64,000 nt of DNA, from positions 310,001 to 374,000 of the forward strand of contig NC_085890.1 of assembly GCF_035222375.1 (NCBI RefSeq). Reading direction: 5' to 3'. The notes below the pieces were generated by a model that was not told where the DNA came from, made no database searches, and was given only the letters and a program-made list of their open reading frames with translations. Below are positions 1 through 9,770 of this stretch, piece by piece (the first letter of the stretch is position 1; every line of letters begins with the position of its first letter). The DNA comes from Podospora pseudocomata (taxonomy: Eukaryota; Ascomycota; Sordariomycetes; Sordariales; Podosporaceae). The position numbers and the translations under genes were made by a program.

Positions 1-236
1 ATAGAAGAAAGTCAAGAGTTCTTAAAGGAAAGTCAAGAGGCCTTGAGCACCACCAGATGGACCCCACCCACCACTCGCCCCACGAGAAGCTCAGACCATA
101 CCTTAATTACAGCCTCCAAGCGAAAACCCCACTATGAACGACAAGCTCCAAGTTGTTCCACATCCTCCCCATCGCCACTCGCAAAATCACCACCTTCCTC
201 GCCACCGTCATCGCTGCCACCAACAAAACCGCTAAG

Positions 237-1163
237 ATGTCCCACCCCCGCGTAGAAGAGGTATCCGACTCGGAGGATGACGTTCAAATGTCGGACCCCT
301 CCGAAGACGACATCGACGACTTTGTCGAATCAGACATCATCCGCACCCGTCAAGCAGCCCCTTCCAGACCAACCCCCCCTCCTCAGCAACAACCCCCACC
401 CCAATTCCGCCAGCCACAACAGCCCCCCGCCTACCCCCAGATGCAAACAACAACCGACGCAACCCCGTACGCATCCTACCTCTGCCTGTACCCAATCTAC
501 TTCTCCAGCCTGCACACCCGCGCCCAAGGCCGCCGCGTCTCCGCCGCCGTCGCCGTCCCCAACCCGCTAGCCACCGAGATCTTGGCCGCCTGCGCGAACC
601 TCAACATCCCCACCGTCTTCGAAGCAGGCAAGCTCCACCCCAAGGACTGGGCCAACCCGGGCAGGGTCAAGGTCTCCCTCGCGAACCAGACCCGCGTCAA
701 GAACAAGCATCACTTGTTCCTGCTCGTGGCTCAGCACCTAAAGAGCCATCCCATCACCGATGCCTCCCCTGCGCTGAGGGTCCACGTCCGCGGCGCGCCG
801 CCTCCTCCCGAACTCAAGCCTGGGGAGCAATGGCCCAGACCTTCTGTGCCCAGAGGCTGGAAGATGTCAGAACTGTTGCCTCACTACAGCCCCGCCATGA
901 CTGGTGGCGGAGTCAGCGAGAACTTTTTGAAGGATATGATGAGCCAGATGGGTGGTGCTGGTGGCGCGGGAGGACTGCCGGGTATTTTGGGCGGTGGAGG
1001 AGGAGGACCCGGTGGGATGGATATGGCTAGCCTGATGCAGGCTGCTCAGTCGATGGGTATGGGCGGCATGGGCGGAATGGGTGGTCTGGGTGGTCTTGGA
1101 GGTGGTTCTTCACCCGGGCCGAGTTCGAGCGCTGGTGGGAAGGCAAAGAAGGGAAAGAAATGA
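237..1163 (+). CDS. sec65: Signal recognition particle subunit SRP19/Sec65
   Basis: Single-exon gene, 308 aa from the ATG at 237. The frame is open to an earlier ATG at 153, but the 28 extra residues look like leader sequence, while the protein from 237 begins with the acidic Ser/Asp-rich stretch usual for fungal Sec65. After an acidic N-terminus and a Pro/Gln-rich linker, the SRP19 fold lies at roughly residues 80-185: YLCLYPIYF, the RRVS block, GKLHPKDWANPGRVKV, then NKHHLFLLVAQHL. SRP19 binds SRP RNA helices 6 and 8 and lets SRP54 load, for co-translational targeting to the ER. The last 90 or so residues are a Gly/Met-rich low-complexity tail ending in a basic KAKKGKK. The gene converges on the dynactin gene with about 270 bp between stops. 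Confidence 0.88.
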   Translation: MSHPRVEEVSDSEDDVQMSDPSEDDIDDFVESDIIRTRQAAPSRPTPPPQQQPPPQFRQPQQPPAYPQMQTTTDATPYASYLCLYPIYFSSLHTRAQGRRVSAAVAVPNPLATEILAACANLNIPTVFEAGKLHPKDWANPGRVKVSLANQTRVKNKHHLFLLVAQHLKSHPITDASPALRVHVRGAPPPPELKPGEQWPRPSVPRGWKMSELLPHYSPAMTGGGVSENFLKDMMSQMGGAGGAGGLPGILGGGGGGPGGMDMASLMQAAQSMGMGGMGGMGGLGGLGGGSSPGPSSSAGGKAKKGKK

Positions 1164-1433
1164 TTAAATTCATCATGTGAGAACACCGAGAGTCGGGAAA
1201 GACGATACAAAGGAATGCCGGGATGAAATGTGTCTAGGTTTAGAATTATTATGATACCAACTTGGGGGTTTGGACTTCCTGTACTACGATCAGAAGATCC
1301 AGCACCCCGCCCAATTACCTTTTACATGGACCGGTTCATCCTCCTGAAGCAAAAGTGAACAAACAACAATAACGCTTCACATTTACAGGGTATATATCTC
1401 GAAAGCATACATGCACTCCACCGTTGATTACTT

Positions 1434-4400
1434 TTACACCCCAGCTGTCACCATCCTTCCCTGCAGCCCTTCCCACTCTCTCGAACCAAAAACTTGCACC
1501 TCTCCCCCATAATGATGTTTCTTCCCACCAGGAAGTCTAATCTGCAGTTTCGCAGCCGCGCTGACGACCCCCTTTTTCTCCTTGACCTCTTCTCGATTGT
1601 GCTCCACCGCGTTCAGCAACCTCGCATTCTTGATCACGGCCCCCTCCCAACCCTTCCAAACAGCCCAATCTTCCTCTTGTTTAGCAGCCCAAAACTGCGG
1701 TGTGCTCTTCGCCGGCTTCCACCCGCCCTGCGCAACAATCTTCTTGTCCAGCATGCTCAAGTCATAGACCTTCGCCTCGGTCACCATCTTGACCAGTTCA
1801 CCGAGAACGGCCTTGCTCTCTGCCTTGACCATGTTCCTCCTCTGCTTCTCCGCCGGAACTGCCTTCTTGAGAAGTGGCTCGGCCAGCCAGTCGTAGCTAG
1901 CCTGCTCTTTGACTCTTGCCCTCCTGTTGTCCTCCCGGAGGTACTTCACTGCCGACTGCAAGCCCAGAATCTCATTTTTGAGCGCGTCCATCTCCCTTGC
2001 CGTCGCCACCGCTCTTTCTTGGTTAGCCTTGGCCCCCTCTTCACCGCCAGCCGTAGAAATAACGCGACTGTTGGATGCGATCTGCTTCCACTTGTCACGC
2101 TCCGATTCCAAAGCCTTGAGCTCGCGATCTTGCTTCTTGATGTTGTCCGCTAGAGCCGCGGCTTCGGATTTGGTAGTCTCGAGGTGGGACTCGAGCTCGG
2201 TGACGCGCTTGGCTTTGGCGTTCGCATCACGCATGCGGGATTCAAGCGTTTCAATCTTGACCTGGGCTGTCGATAAGTTTTCTTCCCGGATGGCGATGGC
2301 ACGGCGCGCATCGTTGATGTCATCCTTGAGACGTCGAAGTTCTTCCTCGGCATCCACTGGGATCTTCTTGAGGGCCTTGATCTCCTGTGCGCGCAGGAGC
2401 CATGGAGGCTGGCTGCGCTCGAATTCTTGAGTTTGGGCCAGGTCGGTGGAGAGAGCAGCCAGATCCGAGATTTGAGAGGTGGTCTGGCGGAGCTTGTTGA
2501 GGTAGGTAGAGAACAAATCGGCTTCGTTAGTGCCGAATGAGTTGATGGAAGTCTGCGAGATGCAGTTTTGGATCTCCACGTAGGTGTACGGTTCTGTCCT
2601 GCCCTCCTCGAGCACGAGCTGATGAAGGTCCAAACCAATTCTGCGGGCCATCTCGGAAAGCTCTTGGGTGGCCGCCTCGCACTGCTCAAAAGCTTCCATG
2701 GTATCCGGCGTAAGGGATAGATGCCTGGTCTTGAGCTCCTCGAGAGAGCGAACTGTCTTGCCTGCAATGACCTTGGCGCCGCGCGTCTGTGTGATGACGC
2801 CCTCGGCCTTCTTTGCGAAATATTGCTCCAGCTCGTTCTCCTCGTCGCTTGGTGGAACGACCCGCTGAACCATGGCACGCATGGTCGTGAAGGTGGCCGC
2901 AGCAGATTCCAGATGGCTTTGCATGAGAAGCGCCTTCATGTGAATATCATCGGCGAAGCTCTCCAGGTCGTTGGAGATGTGCACCTCGCCCAGATGCGTC
3001 ATGAGAGCAATTGTCCGCTGGAGCTCGGCAGAGCACTGCTTCTCCTTCAAATCGTCACGCCTCAAGCCGTCGATCCAACCATTAAGAGCTCTCTCGACAG
3101 GCTCCAGTTCGTACAACGCACCTTCGTACTTGGCGAACTGCTCCAGAGAGCAGTGGCTGATGGAATTGACAAAACGATCGCACATGGCAGATACCCATGT
3201 GAGCTTGTCGATGGCACCGCAACCCTCAAATACGTCGTCTTCGTGTCCGGGGTGCGCCTGGCCATTCACACGCTCCTTGATGAAGCCATTCAGCAAGTTG
3301 GCCTTGAACGCCAGTCTCTTGAAGCGCAACAGGGCCAGAACGGAATCCCTATCCAACTGATAGCTGTCGGGCAAAAACAGCTTGACAATCTCGAGGTGCT
3401 GCTCCGCCTCTTGGGCCTCCATCCTCCTCAGCTCAAGGTCAATTGTCTTCACCTGGGCCTTGGCCGCCGAAATTTGCAGCTTCATGTTCAAGTCCATCAT
3501 AGCCCTAGAGCGATTGTTAAGCTGCTCGGACTCGTTCTCCGTCACCGCATGGGAGGCCCTCATATCCTCCAAATCACTTTGCAAGCTCGTGACCAGTTCC
3601 CTGAACCGCGAAAGTGTATACTCCATATCCTCCATCGACTCCCGCTGTACGTTGGCCTGCCTCATTTGCTCAGAAATAATGGCATCCTTCAAGTCCAGCT
3701 CCTCCTGCATCTCCTTTTCATTCTGTACATGATTGATCTCCAGCTCGTCGTTGATCTCCTTCAAACTCTCCAGGTCATCAATGACGGCCCGCAACTCCTT
3801 GATCTCCTCTGCTTGATTCATATTTTCCTCAGTGATCTTCTCGATCAGGTCCTCTGCTCCTAGCGCATTGTTCAGCTGCTCCCTCAGATCCTCCACCGCC
3901 ACCTCGGCCTGGGCCAACTTTTCCTTCGTCGCGGCGAATTGCTCCTTCATCGTCTCAAACTCCCTCAGATCCTCCTCCAGCCCCTTGATTTGATCCTTGA
4001 GTTCCTCTTCTTGCTCCTGCGAAAGGTCCCTCAGCCTGATCAGTGCCTCCTTGAGCCGTTCATTGTTTCTCTCCATTTGCAACCACCCGGTGCTCGCCCG
4101 TTCCTCGGTCGACATCCCCTTTGTGAATTCGGCGTTTTCCTCCCGGAGAATCTCCACCTCGAGCTCCAGCTCTTCGCTTTTCTGCTTCAGTGCTTCCAGT
4201 TCCACCTTGAGCACCTCGGCCGTCTCCTCCGCCATCTCCCGATCCAGCGTTGCCAGCTCAAGCGCGCTTTCATGGCTCTCCTGCATCTCCTCGACTGCAT
4301 AAAACCTTGTTTCTGCCTCCTTGAGCTGTTTCCTCAAATCCGCAATCTCTTGCTGCTGAGGCTGGTATTTGATCTGTAATGTCTGAATAATTCTCTCAAA

Positions 4401-5519
4401 CTTATCCCTCTCCCCCTTGATTTTCTCTAAGTTGTTCAGCTTTTCTCTGTCTTCGATCCGTTTCTTCTCCAGCACGCGCAGTTTGGCCTTGAGATCTTCA
4501 ATCTCCTTCTGCGCAGCGGCTGTGCTGGGCGCATTTCGTGACGATACAGAAGCAGTGGCAATGGGTGATTTTGCTGCCCCTCCACCTGCCGGTGGTAGGG
4601 ACGTCGTGGCGAGCTTCTCCAGCGCTGCCGTTCGGACTTGGACGGGGCTGGTGGGTTGAGGGGATAATATCTCGTCATCGCTGCTTTTGCGGGATTCGGC
4701 GCGGGAAGTCTTGTTGACGCTCGAAACGGACGAGGCGGAGCTCTGCCTCGCGCCAGGAACACGAGTTGATGCCGGTCTCGATCCGACTCCGGTGGCAAGT
4801 CCACCTCTGGTGCTGAGTGTGCGTGGAGGAGCACTACTCTGTCTTGGGGTTGAAGAAGCTGTCGAGACCTGGCGGGTTTGTCTGGGCACGGGCGGCGGGG
4901 CCATAGAGGGCCTGCTGGTGGCAGAAGCAGGTCGAGGTCTGACGGCCAAGGCGCCGGGTTTGACATTGGCATTGGAGGGTGTGACGGTTCGCGATGGTGC
5001 CGCGCTGGTTGGGGAGCGATTAAGCTGCTTCGTGGGTGATTTCGTGGGACTCTACACGGACCGAATTAGCTTTCCAGGCCCCTGACGCATAGTAAACAGA
5101 GCAGAACCCACCCTCACACTGCCCCTTCTAGGTACTGGACTCGGGCTGGGTGCATTCAAGCTCATTCGTTTCCCCAGACTCGGATCACTGGTAGAGGACG
5201 AGGCCCCCTTGTTGGAGTTGTTGGAGAACAGGCTGCTTGGGCGAGATCCTTTTTTGGCGCCGGCTGGCTTGGGTGGCTGTGATGGAACAGGAGCAGGAGC
5301 CGTGACGGTGACTGTGACGGGCCTTACGAACATGCCATATCCCATGGCACATTCGAAATAGCGCTCTCCCTGAACCATGCCATCATTCTTTCCGGATCCA
5401 TCGTCGAGCTCGACACCAACCCATTCGCCCACGGCGAAGTGTGTTTGGCCAACATATCGAATAGTTCCAGTGCGGCCGTCGCTCAGCTGTATTTTCTGCC
5501 CAACCGCTAAATCGGACAT
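1434..5519 (-). CDS. ro-3: Dynactin large subunit p150Glued (CAP-Gly, coiled coil)
   Basis: Two exons on the minus strand: 5519 to about 5118 (or 5112) and 5051-1434, giving about 1,340 aa. The intron ends at TAG 5052 with a GCTAAT branch site; two in-frame donors, GTGAGG (5117) and GTGGGT (5111), are possible. The N-terminus is a CAP-Gly domain (residues 1-65) with the signature GKNDGMVQGERYF, which binds microtubule ends. A Ser/Pro/Arg-rich basic linker follows, then long coiled coils (roughly residues 290-700), then the conserved dynactin block beginning LELRRMEAQEAEQHL and containing KLFLPDSYQLDRD, and more coiled coil. Dynactin recruits dynein to cargo and is needed for nuclear distribution in hyphae; the Neurospora orthologue is ropy-3. 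Exon 2 has no ATG near its 5' end, which supports the splice to the CAP-Gly exon. Confidence 0.93.
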
Positions 5520-6553
5520 GATGACCTGGGATCACCGGTGATCTTTCATGTCATGCCTTTGGTGGGGAGCGTAAAATGGTGGCCGTTGTCGTTTGCTGTC
5601 AAATGTTTTGTGTGGTCAAACGGGACCGTGTTGAATGCACGTCAATGCCGTCGACGCGATGGGGCCAACCGCTCCTGAGCTCCACAGTCTAATGTGGGGA
5701 GCTCTTGGCACACTGTCGTGCCTGGAAAACTGGGTTGGGGTTGTTGTTGCTGATCGAAACAGGGTTAGGGTTATTCCTTCGGCCTTCACATCAGCATCTC
5801 AACCAAAGAATTGCTTTTCTACAGTAGTGGTCGTGGTTTGCAAATTTGGGAAATATTAAGGCATGCTAAAACAAATATGGAACAGAAACTTCCCTTGAAT
5901 TCCCGCACAAGCACAGGAAAACTATAGTCATGTTGATATGAAAAATAACGTCATCAACACTTCAAGCTGGAGTCATACATGAACGATTTGCATCAGCTTT
6001 TGAATTCTTCTGTTGTGCTAGCTCCCTTTCCGAGCTTCATCTGTGGGGAATAGGCCGCGCGCATGATACCTTGCTCTCTGCCCGACCAAACCCACCCTAT
6101 CATCCATCCTCTGCCCGCCCGAGAATCTCTACCCTTTCCTTGCCTGACCCGCACCAACGAGAAATATACAAACCCACACCCCCTGCACCGTGTGTGAAGA
6201 ACGCCTGGCTAGTGTGATATAAGTGCCGAAAGGACAAATTACAATAAACGATAAACAAATTGTAGGGTGAAAAGAAAAAGTAAACGCCAGAGGGGTGGAA
6301 GGGGTGTAAGAAAGAGGAAGGATCCCACCATTTTATCGTCTTGTATGAGTGAAACGAAATAAAGCTTTTGTTTTCCCGGCTCCTCGCTCCCTACTCCAAG
6401 TCCCCATACATGAATTGAAATTAAAATCAACGACTCATAACGGACGGCATTCGCAAAGGTAAAGTATCTTTCCCCTTTCTTTCTCGCTACTCATCCCTGA
6501 GTATCGCTTGAACACAGGCCGTCGAGGGTACGATATGTCGTGGTCTCGTATCT
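5520..6553. other. Intergenic: dynactin promoter and TAF4 3' flank
   Basis: About 1 kb between two minus-strand genes. It should contain the p150Glued promoter and 5' leader (near 5520-5900) and the TAF4 3'UTR (near 6240-6550, A/T-rich). Open frames of 63-74 codons here show no domain or splice context. No RNA gene or repeat was seen. Confidence 0.6.
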
Positions 6554-8792
6554 CTATCGGGGCGTCGAGGAATCCAGTTTGACATAGGCCTCCTGGACAG
6601 CCTTGATGTCGCGGCCATCCATCTCCAACACTGTAACCCAGTCTCGAAGCTGGATACTTTTGCCTTTCTCCTTGTCCTCCCGCCAGGTGCCCAGACGGGG
6701 AGCCTTGCCATCCTGGGTCAGTGTGGCCTTCTCCGGCTGTGCTTTACTGCCAGCTGCTGAACCAGGGGTGCCTGGTTCTTGGCCACCGGTCGCTCGGGGT
6801 GTGCTTGGGCCACTACCAGACGTCATCCAGCTGTATTCCTTCTTCTTTTTCTTTCCAAAACTGCCCATCAAAGCGCTCAGGGTCTGGTTCGCATTGGCAG
6901 TGCTGGATGCCTCGGATAGTCTGGCGGCTGCCGCACCCTTCTTTAGTTCTTTCTTGGAAGGCGCTTTGGCGGCCTCGCCGTCGGGTGCGACTGAACCAGG
7001 TGTACCAGGAACGATGGAACCTGCGCGAGATCCGGTCTGGGCTGCATCTGGGTTTAACCGCTTTTGCCGCTTGCGAAGCCGAGCTTCTTCCAGATCTCGC
7101 TCAGACGTGGCATTCTGTCTCACAGCGGCGTTGAGGTCCTTGACCACCTTGGCACCCTTGGATGGCACTGGGGCGGTACTGACTGCTTCAAAGGAGCCTG
7201 CAGGGATAGGTTAGCAGGGTATACTGCACACGCCAAATCATGTTTTTCATACGCTTGCGGGGGTTGCCGTTGGCCGTGTCGGCGGGAAGGGAATCAAGAC
7301 CGGTTCGTAAAGGTACGGCAACATCAGCCCACTCTTGGGGAATCTCGCCATGAGAAGTTGTCTGCCGAATATTGGCGATGCCATTGGCTTCCTCGAGGAG
7401 CTCTCTCAGACGGTGCTTTGTGGCGATCGACAAGAGTGCAAGTTGATCGACCAAATAAGCATCATGAGGGATAAAACACCCCTTTGTAGAGACAACCATG
7501 CCATCAGGGCCGTGTCTGGATGTCACTGTCACCTTAGGCTGAGGAAACTCTTGGGGAGTCCGCATTTTACCCATGGTTTGCTGCTGGTTCTTGAGCTCCA
7601 GATTGAGTGTGAGCCCATGCTCCTTCGCAATCTTGTCCGCGCGATAATGCAGGTTAGGGACGATCAAGAAAGGGTTCCTGAGCTCATTGCTTCGGGTAAC
7701 AGCCAATCTTTGGGCCGCCTCGTCCCAGGCTCGCTTGGCAGCCTCGGCTTCAAACTGCTCCTGACTGAGCCTGGTGGCCTCAGCTGGTTGATTCGCTGAA
7801 CCAGCACCATAAAATGAGCCCTTGTTGCCTGGCGCGTTGGCTGGCAGGCCGGTTCTTGCCTCCTGAGCAAACGAACCACCATACAGCTCCGCTAGGTATT
7901 GTTCCTCGGCCCTCAAATCCACGCCTGTTCCAGCGAGAGCATCGCTCACGTCATATTCGTATTCCTTCGTAGTAACCGGCTTCGATGGAGGCAACATGGC
8001 ACCCGGAGTGGAGGGAGGGGGACCAATCGGTGCCATTGTGGCATTGGTATACTGTTGCTGTGGAGCTTGCTGGACGGGTTGGGACTGTATTGGTTGCTGA
8101 ACCGACTGCGCATGTTGGGGCTGCATCGGCTGTTGGTACTGCTGGCCCTGCTGATACTGCGGAGCCGGCACCTGCTGTTGCGGGTGCGCCTGTCCATGCT
8201 GCTGTTGGGTTGGCTGCACCTGCCCAAGCTGCTGGGCCTGCGGAACTTGGTGCTGCTGTTGCTGATATTGCGGAGCCTGATGTTGTTGAGGCTGCGGGGT
8301 GTGGGGAAGACTCGGGGTAAGAGGGGTTGTCGGTGTTGGGGTGGCAGTCATCGAGGGTCGGGCTTCAGGCAATGTCAAGCCTGGTTGTTGAGCCGGGGAA
8401 GCGGCAGAATGTCCATTCACACCATACTGAGAGGCATACGACGGCGCATTGGGAACCGGAGTGGGCATGTTGGTGTAGTTCGGAGATGTAACAGTGTTCG
8501 GAGATGCAACGGCTGCCTGTGGACTCATAGCATACGTCGGCGTACCGTATTGCGACTGTGGTTGCGACGGGGTCTCGACCGATGTTCGGGGTCTCTTATT
8601 CGGCGGAATCGAGTACTGAGGCTGTGGAGTGTTGGCAGGCGAAGCCGACTGCTGAGGAGGAGAGTAATGTTGTTGCTGCGGCGGTCTTTGCTGCTGCTGT
8701 TGCGGCATCTGCATTTGCTGCATTTGCTGCATGTGAGGCGAGACCTGAGGAGGGTGAGACACCTGGGGTGCCTGGGGTTGTGGTTGCGCCAT
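6554..8792 (-). CDS. taf4: TFIID subunit TAF4
   Basis: Two exons, 8792-7253 and 7197-6554, joined over a 55-nt intron (donor GTATGA at 7252, branch GCTAAC, acceptor CAG at 7198); the frame closes exactly at 727 aa. The ATG at 8792 (MAQPQPQ) was chosen over the open upstream frame because the protein then starts directly in the Gln/Pro-rich region. Residues 1-320 are Q/P/S/T-rich low complexity. Residues 325-727 carry the TAF4 family C-terminal domain, including DALAGTGVDLRAEEQYL, NPFLIVPNLHYRADKIAKEHG and the late FGKKKKKEYSWM and LRDWVTVLEMDGR blocks. TAF4 pairs with TAF12 through a histone fold and anchors TFIID at promoters. It is divergent from ysh1, with 978 bp between the start codons. 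Confidence 0.92.
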
Positions 8793-9770
8793 CTTTGGAA
8801 AGAGCGAAATCGATAATTCGACTTTGCCTGGTGAGCTTGGAAGTGTGGTCGAAGCGGTTGACTGTCGAAAGTTCTGACAAGAAAAAGTCGAAGTCGCGTT
8901 CGATGTACCCAACAATTCTGGTAACTTCACGGTCGGGAGCAGAAGCTATCGCGATTGTGGGAAACTAAATGAGGGTTGGTCGCCTGTATAGAGAGGGCAG
9001 AAAAAAGGCGGGACTGCTCTCTAGGTGCGGTGGGAAAAGCGGAGGGTCGAGAGAGGGCCTCGATCTTTGGTACAAAGTAGAAGCTCCTTCAGACCCGAGC
9101 AGGCGCACCTGCGTAGCCGGCCAAAGCACCCTGCCCGGTACCCATCCGACACTCGCTCTGCAATAGGCAAAAGTCGATCAATCGGTTTTCTGATGATTCC
9201 TGCTCGTGGTCCGCTGGATATGGGAGTTGCGCAATCGATGGGGAAGCGGCGCGGGCTGTTGTCGTCGTGAATCGCCTGGAAGGATGTCAAGATTTGAAAG
9301 CAGAGCTAACGCCTCACCTCCGAGTCTGTCGCGTCCAGCCAGGTCACGTGGTTACCACCCAGATAAAGTGCCAGACCGTGGCCCCACCAGGCCCGTGCAC
9401 CTGCTTCACCTTAAGCTTGGGCCACCCCACCGCCTTTTGGTAGAGCAGCTGGCAGCTGCCTCACTGAGCCGCGTCGCGCCGGCAGTTCTTACACTATTCA
9501 ACCTTTTATCTTTGGTCTTATTCAACGACAACAACCACCTGATCACCAGCAACTTTGAATAGCTCAGTCGCCATCTTCGCAGCAACACCTATACACTTCG
9601 ACTTTGGGGGAATATTGCCTCTTGTATTGCTGCCAATTTTTTCACAAAGTTGCTGCAACACATCCACCTCCCTGCTCTCGATATAATTCTTGCAAGCAGT
9701 TTTACAAGAGACGTGGGTTCCTGGAACAACTAACAAGATATTCGATCACGTACACTTATCACCTCCCGCA
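8793..9770. promoter_or_regulatory. Bidirectional promoter region TAF4 / ysh1
   Basis: These 978 bp separate the divergent start codons of the TAF4 and Ysh1 genes. Sequence from about 9,480 to 9,770 is CT-rich and leader-like on the plus strand (5'UTR of ysh1). Short open frames on both strands are without support. No clear TATA box was seen. Confidence 0.55.

Noticed and set aside
2721-3863. 380-codon plus-strand ORF opposite dynactin
   Set aside because: Antisense shadow of the p150 coiled coil: Leu/Gln-rich because the sense codons are Glu/Lys/Gln-rich. No independent support.
7899-8816. 305-codon plus-strand ORF opposite TAF4
   Set aside because: Leu/Arg-rich mirror of the Gln/Pro-rich TAF4 N-terminus.
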